A stretch of 5,633 nt of DNA from Thermoflexales bacterium. Its GTDB lineage: Bacteria > Chloroflexota > Anaerolineae > Fen-1058. The stretch is from positions 1 through 5,633 of the forward strand of contig JAUQXD010000898.1 in the NCBI GenBank assembly GCA_030834835.1, in the 5' to 3' direction. A model generated the notes under the pieces. That model saw nothing but the letters and a program-made list of their open reading frames with translations, was not told where the DNA came from and did not search any database. Shown one piece after another: positions 1-5,274 of this stretch. Numbering within the stretch: position 1 is the first letter of the stretch; every line of letters begins with the position of its first letter. A program made the position numbers and the translations under genes.

Positions 1-6
1 GATTGA

Positions 7-20
7 CCGGCTTTCGCCGG
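7..20 (-). other. Small hairpin with GAAA tetraloop after the terminator
   Basis: On the minus strand CCGGC-GAAA-GCCGG forms a perfect 5-bp stem closed by a GNRA-type tetraloop, directly after the terminator T-tract. If transcription reads through, this would be a stable RNA hairpin. It could belong to a structured leader of a gene beyond the left edge, act as a backup stop, or be chance in GC-rich DNA. Confidence 0.4.
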
Positions 21-58
21 AAAGAAAAAGCCGCCAGCCCGTAAGAGGGTTTGGCGGC
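19..58 (-). terminator. Rho-independent terminator of the minus-strand gene cluster
   Basis: On the minus strand GCCGCCA (58 to 52) pairs perfectly with TGGCGGC (36 to 30). A further CCC/GGG pairing (49-47 with 40-38) lies inside and leaves a six-base loop. The stem is followed at once by TTTTTCTTT (29 to 21). A GC-rich stem plus T-tract is the classic intrinsic terminator, here about 65 nt after the stop of the last gene. The plus-strand side of the stem has no T-tract, so it should act only on leftward transcription. Confidence 0.85.
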
Positions 59-94
59 AGACGACACACACAACATCCAATTGAACGTAGGTTG

Positions 95-103
95 ATTATA
101 CCA
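95..103 (-). promoter_or_regulatory. Candidate extended -10 promoter (TGG-TATAAT)
   Basis: On the minus strand, positions 103 to 95 read TGGTATAAT, which fits the extended -10 consensus TGnTATAAT; such promoters can work without a -35 box. The predicted start is near the A at 88. It lies after the last gene's stop and only about 30 bases before the terminator hairpin, so any transcript would be about 70 nt. It could be a short RNA, or a leader for a gene beyond the left edge. The call rests on sequence match alone. Confidence 0.35.
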
Positions 104-123
104 CAGATTGCGCGACCCGCGCC

Positions 124-378
124 TCAATTGATCCGTCGGGCGAGCTGTTCGTCGTCGGGCGGATCAACTCGATCGCCGGCGGCCCAATGGGTCAGGCGCA
201 GGATCAAGTCCGCGTTGTTCAGGGCATCGTCGATGGTCTTGCGCTTTCTGAGCAGTGCCTCAAGGTCACCCGTGTCGAAGTACCCGCTCTCGTCGTGGAT
301 GTGCAGGTTCGCCGTGCCAAATTCGCGCTGGAGGCGGCGCAGCACTTCGCACACCGCCAGATGCGTTTCGACCGGCAC
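124..378 (-). CDS. Small uncharacterised ORF (84 aa from GTG), probably frameshifted at its 5' end
   Basis: The visible frame encodes a plausible soluble, acidic, helix-rich protein: VETHLAVCEVLRRLQREFG (helix), NLHIHDESGYFDTGD (loop), LEALLRKRKTIDDALNNADL (helix), then a polar tail ending RRIN. I do not recognise the family. The first usable start is GTG at 378, but it has no Shine-Dalgarno. Upstream of it the same frame reads Arg/Ala-rich, unlikely peptide back to a TAA near 434-436. In contrast, a different frame from the ATG at 425 gives MPAVDLHAALQQHFN, which has GC-rich third positions and would join smoothly to LVPVETHLAV if one base were restored near 379-381. So the intact gene was probably about 100 aa. 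Either the gene carries a one-base deletion (real or sequencing error), or translation truly starts at GTG 378. It is the last gene before the terminator. Confidence 0.6.
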   Translation of the reverse strand: MPVETHLAVCEVLRRLQREFGTANLHIHDESGYFDTGDLEALLRKRKTIDDALNNADLILRLTHWAAGDRVDPPDDEQLARRIN

Positions 379-422
379 GAGTTGAAATGCTGCTGCAGGG
401 CGGCGTGAAGATCGACGGCGGG

Positions 423-437
423 CATGGGCGGATTATA
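423..437 (-). promoter_or_regulatory. Candidate promoter with leaderless start (TATAAT six bases before ATG)
   Basis: On the minus strand a perfect TATAAT (437 to 432) is followed by six bases (CCGCCC) and then ATG at 425. The expected transcription start falls on the A of that ATG, the layout of leaderless mRNAs. There is no Shine-Dalgarno before the ATG, which agrees. No good -35 box is seen about 17 bases upstream (the region reads around AATGGT). The site lies just after the stop of the 194-aa gene, so it could give the last small gene its own transcript. One -10 match can occur by chance. Confidence 0.4.
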
Positions 438-449
438 CAACAGCGCGCA

Positions 450-1034
450 TCAAAACCATTCGAAGAACTTGTCGGTTCCCAGCGTGGCGATGATGTTTGA
501 CGCCATCGGTTCCAGCGGCCCGTAGCCGATGTGGATGAAGTCGTCGATGCTGCCCAGGTAGCACATGCGCTCGGCGGTAAAGGCGCGCATGTCGGCATCG
601 ATCAGCGTGAAGCGCAACACGGGCGTGAACTGACCATAGCGCTCTATCTCAGCAGAAACTCTATTGGCTATCCCTGGCAAAATGGGGCCTGGTGAACTCA
701 TATTCGCGATGAGTGTTTCAGCATCCGGCCCCACGGACTCGTAAACCTCGATGCGTTTGGGCCGTGCGTTGACGCGATACTTGTGGCGCTTCGGATGCCG
801 CGCTACGGCGGCCTTCACCGCGTTGATTTCTTCCTCGCGCAATTGTGAGGCCTGGGTCTTGCTCAACGATACGACGCCGTTGACGCTTTCGGTGATTGTG
901 TAGCCGTCTGGAATCTGCTCCACTGGTTCGCCCTTGATCTCGCGCGCGAAGTAATAGCGCGGCTTGCCGGTTTTGGTAGTGCCTCGACACAGATAGAACG
1001 TAAGATTTTTGCGGTTGGTGTAAGTGATGGGCAT
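450..1034 (-). CDS. Uncharacterised 194-aa protein with basic N-terminal beta-rich region
   Basis: Family not recognised. The ATG at 1034 has GGAGG six bases upstream, and the gene begins 18 nt after the preceding stop, so it belongs to the same operon. Residues 1-57 alternate short strands and basic turns (ITYTNRKNLTFYLCRGTTKTGKPRYYFARE, then EPVEQIPDGYTITESVNGVVSL), suggesting a small beta-sheet domain, possibly nucleic-acid binding. Residues 62-85 are a charged helix (ASQLREEEINAVKAAVARH). Residues 87-100 (RVNARPKRIEVYES) look like another strand pair. The stretch 105-132 (AETLIANMSSPGPILPGIAN onward) is probably a flexible loop or insertion before RYGQFTPVLRFTLID. The C-terminus (155-194) is hydrophobic and aromatic, ending KFFEWF. 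There is no signal peptide and no long membrane helix. The gene is real by spacing, ribosome binding site and codon pattern; its function is unknown. Confidence 0.82.
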   Translation of the reverse strand: MPITYTNRKNLTFYLCRGTTKTGKPRYYFAREIKGEPVEQIPDGYTITESVNGVVSLSKTQASQLREEEINAVKAAVARHPKRHKYRVNARPKRIEVYESVGPDAETLIANMSSPGPILPGIANRVSAEIERYGQFTPVLRFTLIDADMRAFTAERMCYLGSIDDFIHIGYGPLEPMASNIIATLGTDKFFEWF

Positions 1035-1040
1035 GGCAGT

Positions 1041-1045
1041 CCTCC
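1041..1045 (-). promoter_or_regulatory. Shine-Dalgarno site of the 194-aa gene
   Basis: GGAGG on the minus strand, within the purine-rich run GAGGGAGG, lies six bases before the ATG at 1034. It sits in the 18-nt gap after the preceding stop codon and supports that ATG as the start. Confidence 0.8.
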
Positions 1046-1052
1046 CTCTATT

Positions 1053-1853
1053 TCACAAGACTTCCAGCAATTGCTGGCCCAGCGGCGTGATGCGAAAGGC
1101 GGCCAGCTCCTTGATCGTGCCTTTCCCCAGCGGCTTATCTCGATGTTCCACCGTGACCATGCCGAAGTCCCGCAAGATGTAGATCACCATGCGCTCGATT
1201 GCGCCCTGCAGCGCCATCCGGGCAAAGCTCGACTCCTGCGCTGTCCAGGTCAACATGGCTTTGTTGATTAATTGATCGGCGAACTTGACAAACGCAATGC
1301 GCTGCTTCACCGGCAAATCAAGCAACTCATCCCGGACGACGGCGGAGAAAAACGGCGGCAGATGATCGCCCATGCCTTCATACGGATAGGCCACCAGCCA
1401 GTTGACGCGCGTCCACCAGGTCGCCAGCAGGTAGAGCGTCTGCGTAAACGGATCCGCCGCCAGAAACCTCTCGCCCTGTTTCTTCACCCGCCATTTCCGC
1501 GCACGTCCGACGCTGACCAGCCCGCCCACGTCGGCCAGGATGTGCAGATAGTGGATGGTCCAAACATCTTCTTCGCTGCGTACCCGGTAGGTGTAAGTTC
1601 CGGTGGTGGCCTCCAGCTTGACCGGATAAACCAGTCGTGCGGCAATTTCCCCGACGATCTTAAGCGGCAGATTGCCGGTGCTCTGGGTGCCGACGACCGA
1701 ATGGTCATTCACGTAGGTGAGGAGTGTCACCATATCACAACGAATCGGAGAATCTGCGGCCTGTTTCAGCAGCCCTTCGCGTTGAGCGGGTTTCAGCGTG
1801 TCCAGGTAGTCCTGCGCTGCTTCCACTTCTTCCTGAAAATGAGTGAGCGCCAT
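1053..1853 (-). CDS. Uncharacterised 266-aa protein with likely winged-helix segments
   Basis: I cannot name the family with certainty. The ATG at 1853 is well supported by AAGGAGG five bases upstream. An N-terminal helical part (1-40) is followed by VVGTQSTGNLPLKIV (53-67), which looks like a recognition-helix segment. Residues 93-130 run from a helix (EEDVWTIHYLHILADVGGLV) into RARKWRVKKQGERFL, the helix-strand-turn pattern of a winged helix ending in W-R-V-x-x-x-G. A second such pattern closes the protein: RMVIYILRDFGMVTV (221-235) then FRITPLGQQLLEVL (253-266). The middle carries the aromatic-rich TWWTRVNWLVAYPYEGMG (145-162), which is too polar for a membrane helix. The TGNLPLK segment recalls the C-terminal part of some pRiA4b ORF-3-like proteins, but this is a weak memory-based resemblance. 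It starts 14 nt after the helicase stop, so co-translation is likely. DNA binding is inferred from fold pattern only. Confidence 0.85.
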   Translation of the reverse strand: MALTHFQEEVEAAQDYLDTLKPAQREGLLKQAADSPIRCDMVTLLTYVNDHSVVGTQSTGNLPLKIVGEIAARLVYPVKLEATTGTYTYRVRSEEDVWTIHYLHILADVGGLVSVGRARKWRVKKQGERFLAADPFTQTLYLLATWWTRVNWLVAYPYEGMGDHLPPFFSAVVRDELLDLPVKQRIAFVKFADQLINKAMLTWTAQESSFARMALQGAIERMVIYILRDFGMVTVEHRDKPLGKGTIKELAAFRITPLGQQLLEVL

Positions 1854-1858
1854 ACGAA

Positions 1859-1865
1859 CCTCCTT
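1859..1865 (-). promoter_or_regulatory. Shine-Dalgarno site of the 266-aa gene
   Basis: AAGGAGG on the minus strand, five bases before the ATG at 1853, fixes that start. It sits entirely in the 14-nt gap after the helicase stop codon (TAG, 1868-1870), which favours translational coupling between the two genes. Confidence 0.85.
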
Positions 1866-1867
1866 GG

Positions 1868-4800
1868 CTAGAGTTCCATGATCTGAACTTCATTCTTCAC
1901 GCGCAAAAACACCAGACGTCCATGCGGACGTTGTCCGATCTGAGGCGCGATCGCGTCGATGTAGCGCCGCACCTGATCGGCGTACTGCTCGCGCTCGATC
2001 GTGTCGCGCATCTCCTCGATCGATCTCACTTCGTCGGTCTTGAAATCGACGATCGTCCACGCGTCGCCCGATCGATAGAGCAGATCGATCACGCCTGTGT
2101 CATTGGGCAAAGCATACGGCACTTCGTGCTGCCGATCGGCTTGCTCAATCTCCGCGTACAGCGGATGGGCCTGGAGGCGTCGCAACATGCGGCGTACTTC
2201 GTTGATCGTGGCTTGAATCTCGGCGTGATCCGTCAGGCCCGCTTCCAACGCGAACGGCCACAGGAATACATCAAAGTTATCGACATCAGGGAAGTGCCAA
2301 CGACGCAGCGCTTCGTGTGTCAACTTGCCCACCACCCACGCCGGGCCGACGGGCCGCTTGACCTTTGGCACCACACGCCACACTCGCGATAGTTGATTGA
2401 TGACACTTGCACCGCGCTGCGGATGCAGTGCAGGTGTTTCTGACTGCTGATTGACGGACGGCAATGGTTGGGCCAGATCAGAGATGACCGTATTGATCGC
2501 AGGTTGTTCAGCAACAGATGAAATCGACATTGCTGGCAATTGGGTCGCGGGATGCAGCACACAGCCGATCGGTTGGTTGAGTTCCACCGTAAGCGGCGCA
2601 GTGAGTTCGTGATCGATCGTGACCGCGTCCAATCCGCTGACTTCGCCCAATCGACCCAGCCAGCCGCGCAGCGAGAGATTGCCCTTTGAAGATACTTTGG
2701 CATGACCGCTGATAATCAACTTTTCTTTAGCGCGCGTGGCCGCGACGTAGAGCAGACGCTTGTCTTCGGCCTCGGCTCTGGCCTGTTCGTTGAGCCGGGC
2801 CAGTCGATAGCCGACCGGGTGCGCGTCGTTGGCGGCCAGATCGACGCGCACGCCGAGTTGATCATCCAGCAGCACGGTGCTCGCGCGATGGGACATGTCA
2901 TGCGCCGCATCGGCGATGACGACTGCGGGGACCTCCAGCCCTTTGGCTTTATGAACCGTCATCAACTGCACCGCGCCGCCTCCTGAGCCTGTCGAAGGAT
3001 CCACCGGCGCTTCGCCTTCACGCACGCCGCTGTCTTCCAGCGTTTGCACGTAGTCCAGAAACTCGCCCAAACTGATCAGACGGCTGGCGTGCGCATCGGC
3101 CAGCAGCTTATCCACGTTGCGGCGCAGACGATGGCCGTGCGGCACGGCGCTCAACAACGCGCGATACTGCGTCAGATCGAGGAAACGTTTCAGCACTTCG
3201 GCAACGGAGACGCGACCGGCTAGATCGTGTAGTTCGGCGATGAGACCTCCGAGGTCCGCATAAACTTCGGAGGTTTTGATCGCTTCCCACAACGAGCGTG
3301 GTTGATCCGCAACCAGACCTCCGAGGTTTTCGCCCGCTTCACTATGTTGCGAGGCGGCCGGCAAAACCTCGGAGGTCTTGAAACGCAGGCGATACAGATC
3401 AGCATCGCTAAGACCGATCGCGGGCGAGCGCAGCAATCCGGCCAGGGCCAGATCGTCGGTCGGATCGTGGATGGCCGCCAGCGCGTTCAACACGTCGCGA
3501 ATCTCCGGCCGATCATAGAAGCCGCGTCCCGCGATCGTGATGAAGGGAATGCCGGCGCGTTCCAGCGCGTCTTCGTACACGCTGAAGCCGCTGGTGGCGC
3601 GAAACAGCAAGGCCATGTCGCTCCACGCGAAATCTTCATCGCGGTGCAGAGTGTGCAGGCGTTGGGTCAGGGCTGTCGCGGCCGTTTCGCGTCCGTCCTC
3701 TGCCTTTTCGCCAACGCCGAGGTGAAACTCGACATAGGGTGCGCGGCGGGCTGGTTTTTCAGGCTGCTTGCGCTGCGCACGCAGTTCGGCAAAGGGCACT
3801 TCGTAGGGCCGTGCCGGATCGATTGATTCGCCGAGGACAGGCCGCAGCAGATCGTTGAGGTTCTGCACCAGCGCTTGATGCGCGCGGAAAGTTAGATCGA
3901 GATCGACGGTTAATCCGTTGACGGCCTGAACATCCGATTGCACTTGCCGAAACACGGCCACATCCGCGCCGCGGAATCGATACACGCTCTGCTTGGCATC
4001 ACCGACGATGAATAACTCACCTACGCTCTGGCCGCCGGAGACGGCGCCGGGAGCATGTGAACGAAAGTCGGCCAGCGCATACACGATGTCACGCTGGCGC
4101 GCATTGGTGTCTTGAAATTCGTCGACGAGCACGGCCTGCACATCGCGCTGCCAGCGCTGGCGCACGATTGGCTGCGTCGTAAGCAGCTGCGCGGCGCGGC
4201 CTTCCAGATCGTCGAAGTCCAGCGCCTGTGAGTCATCTTTCAACTGTTGATACTCTTGCAGCACGCGGCTGTGCAGCAGGTTCAGTGCCGGCAGGGCGGC
4301 GGCCAGTTGTTGATCGAGCGCCCAACTGAGCGTGCCTGCTTTGCCGATCAACGGCGCGAGTTCGGCGTCGTACTGATCGCGCAGCGTCTTCATCGCATCG
4401 CGTGCGGCGGCGAGATCGGCTTCGGCCCTGTTGGCTTTTTGCCCTTGCGTGGAAGTGGCGGCGCGCAGTTGGGCCAGACCGGTGAAGACGGCATCCCAAT
4501 CGGCTGCGGTCTGGGCCGCCGTGATGGCTTGCCAACACTCGAGCACGGCGCGGCGCGCGATCTCCAGTTTGTCGTCGGCTTTGCGTGATCGAATTTCTGA
4601 CAACGTGCTTATGGCATCAAGCCACGGGGCTGTCAATCGATCGGCCAACCACTGCGTCAGCAGCGTTTCAACGTGCGTTGCGGCTTGCCAGGCCGGGGTG
4701 ACATCGAGCCGTTTGGCGATCAACGTGGCGAGGATGTCGCGCAGGCCGCGCTCGGTGAACAGGGTGATGAGGGCCGCCGTGTCCGATTGGGTGATGGCCC

Positions 4801-5248
4801 AGCCCAGCGCGGCGTCAATCGACTGCGCCTGCCACGCCGCCGATTGACCTTCTTCCAGCACGACGAAGTTTGGATCGAGCGCGGCCTCGGCGGGGTGGGC
4901 GCGCAGGACTTCGGCGCACAGGCCGTGAATGGTGCCGATGCGGGCCGCGTCGAGTTCGGTGAAAGCGGTTTGCCAGAGTTCGATTGAAGATGTTTCGCTC
5001 AGACGGCGTTGAATCTCAGTGCGGATGCGCGTGCGCATTTCGCGCGCGGCCTTGTCGGTGAAGGTGATCGCAACGAGCGAACGCAGCGGGTGGCCCTGTT
5101 CCAGCAAATGCAGATAACGCCCGACCAGCACGCGCGTCTTGCCCGATCCCGCGCCGGCCGTTACGGCGATGGCGCGGCTGCGGCGCGTGGCCGCCTGCTT
5201 TTGATCGGGCGTGAATTTGAATTGGGCGAGAATCGAATCGGTAGCCAC
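1868..5248 (-). CDS. addA: AddA/RecB-type UvrD-family helicase with C-terminal PD-(D/E)XK nuclease
   Basis: An 1126-aa ATP-dependent 3'-5' superfamily 1 helicase fused to a nuclease; the family resects double-strand breaks for recombination and degrades foreign linear DNA. Motifs in order: Q motif FTPDQKQAA (12-20), Walker A AGAGSGKT (31-38), motif Ia ITFTDKAARE (61-70), RIGTIHGLC (103-111), Walker B VLVDEFQDTN (373-382), motif III VGDAKQSVYRFRGAD (415-429), motif IV TFRAHQ (453-458), motif V QLMTVHKAKGLE (761-772), motif VI LLYVAATRAKEK (832-843). The nuclease has GKLTHEAL (974-981), D1055 in GVIDLL, D1068-F-K1070 and a QY-type motif (Q1088-Y1096). All catalytic residues are present, so it should be active. 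The GTG start at 5248 is chosen because a TAG lies two codons upstream and the Q motif is only 11 residues in; no Shine-Dalgarno is visible. Length fits AddA. Repeat-derived inserts lie at about 624-669 and 750-757. A stand-alone RecB-like role is possible because no AddB is seen. Confidence 0.93.
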   Translation of the reverse strand: MATDSILAQFKFTPDQKQAATRRSRAIAVTAGAGSGKTRVLVGRYLHLLEQGHPLRSLVAITFTDKAAREMRTRIRTEIQRRLSETSSIELWQTAFTELDAARIGTIHGLCAEVLRAHPAEAALDPNFVVLEEGQSAAWQAQSIDAALGWAITQSDTAALITLFTERGLRDILATLIAKRLDVTPAWQAATHVETLLTQWLADRLTAPWLDAISTLSEIRSRKADDKLEIARRAVLECWQAITAAQTAADWDAVFTGLAQLRAATSTQGQKANRAEADLAAARDAMKTLRDQYDAELAPLIGKAGTLSWALDQQLAAALPALNLLHSRVLQEYQQLKDDSQALDFDDLEGRAAQLLTTQPIVRQRWQRDVQAVLVDEFQDTNARQRDIVYALADFRSHAPGAVSGGQSVGELFIVGDAKQSVYRFRGADVAVFRQVQSDVQAVNGLTVDLDLTFRAHQALVQNLNDLLRPVLGESIDPARPYEVPFAELRAQRKQPEKPARRAPYVEFHLGVGEKAEDGRETAATALTQRLHTLHRDEDFAWSDMALLFRATSGFSVYEDALERAGIPFITIAGRGFYDRPEIRDVLNALAAIHDPTDDLALAGLLRSPAIGLSDADLYRLRFKTSEVLPAASQHSEAGENLGGLVADQPRSLWEAIKTSEVYADLGGLIAELHDLAGRVSVAEVLKRFLDLTQYRALLSAVPHGHRLRRNVDKLLADAHASRLISLGEFLDYVQTLEDSGVREGEAPVDPSTGSGGGAVQLMTVHKAKGLEVPAVVIADAAHDMSHRASTVLLDDQLGVRVDLAANDAHPVGYRLARLNEQARAEAEDKRLLYVAATRAKEKLIISGHAKVSSKGNLSLRGWLGRLGEVSGLDAVTIDHELTAPLTVELNQPIGCVLHPATQLPAMSISSVAEQPAINTVISDLAQPLPSVNQQSETPALHPQRGASVINQLSRVWRVVPKVKRPVGPAWVVGKLTHEALRRWHFPDVDNFDVFLWPFALEAGLTDHAEIQATINEVRRMLRRLQAHPLYAEIEQADRQHEVPYALPNDTGVIDLLYRSGDAWTIVDFKTDEVRSIEEMRDTIEREQYADQVRRYIDAIAPQIGQRPHGRLVFLRVKNEVQIMEL
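2982..2998. repeat. 17-bp interspersed repeat unit in the helicase gene
   Basis: CCTGAGCCTGTCGAAGG, read on the minus strand as CCTTCGACAGGCTCAGG, encodes most of DPSTGSG (750-756) just before helicase motif V. From memory, this unit recurs as a dispersed repeat in many unrelated bacterial genomes. The Gly/Ser-rich peptide it adds sits in a loop position where an insertion would be tolerated. The sequence is seen directly; its status as a dispersed repeat is recalled and not checked here. Confidence 0.55.
3243..3277. repeat. Second, shorter inverted pair of the same repeat in the helicase gene
   Basis: AGACCTCCGAGGTC (3243-3256) and AAACTTCGGAGGTTTT (3262-3277, one change from the other copies in the core) face each other across five bases. 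They encode KTSEV (658-662) and DLGGL (665-669) and lie directly after RSLWEAI and before IAELHDLAGR. The repeated peptide order KTSEV...LGGL matches the first pair 36 to 64 bp away, so both probably come from the same element family. Confidence 0.7.
3315..3378. repeat. Inverted pair of 16-bp near-palindromic repeats inside the helicase gene
   Basis: AGACCTCCGAGGTTTT (3315-3330) and its exact reverse complement AAAACCTCGGAGGTCT (3363-3378) flank a 32-bp spacer. Each arm is itself a near-palindrome around ACCTCCGAGGT. Translated with the helicase, the arms give KTSEV (residues 624-628) and NLGGL (641-645). The segment falls between two conserved-looking blocks (GLSDADLYRL and RSLWEAI), so it looks like an in-frame insertion. 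Confidence 0.75.
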
Positions 5249-5274
5249 AGGCTAGATGCTGAGGAATCGGGATG

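Noticed and set aside
110..122. GCGCG-ACC-CGCGC inverted repeat right after the last stop codon as a terminator
   Set aside because: The stem is short, the loop is only three bases, and no T-tract follows on the minus strand; the hairpin at 30-58 is far better.
219..425. Full 67-aa reading of the frame from ATG 425
   Set aside because: Only its first 15 or so codons look coding; after that it becomes Arg/Ser/Cys/Thr-rich shadow peptide while the real protein continues in another frame.
1272..1871. 199-aa plus-strand ORF opposite the 266-aa gene
   Set aside because: It is the complement of a gene with a perfect Shine-Dalgarno and plausible folded protein; the plus-strand product is low in recognisable pattern and has no ribosome site.
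3243..3379. Repeat cluster as a CRISPR array
   Set aside because: Repeats are only about 11-16 bp, alternate in orientation, have unequal spacers (about 5 to 40 bp) and are translated in frame.
3302..3826. 174-aa plus-strand ORF inside the helicase gene
   Set aside because: It lies antisense to intact helicase domains and shows no motif; long antisense ORFs are expected in GC-rich DNA.
4431..4847. 138-aa plus-strand ORF inside the helicase gene
   Set aside because: Antisense shadow with Arg/Ser/Ala-rich composition and no domain signal.
1868..5248. Helicase gene as a pseudogene because of the repeat insertions
   Set aside because: The frame is open end to end, and every helicase and nuclease motif with its catalytic residues is present.
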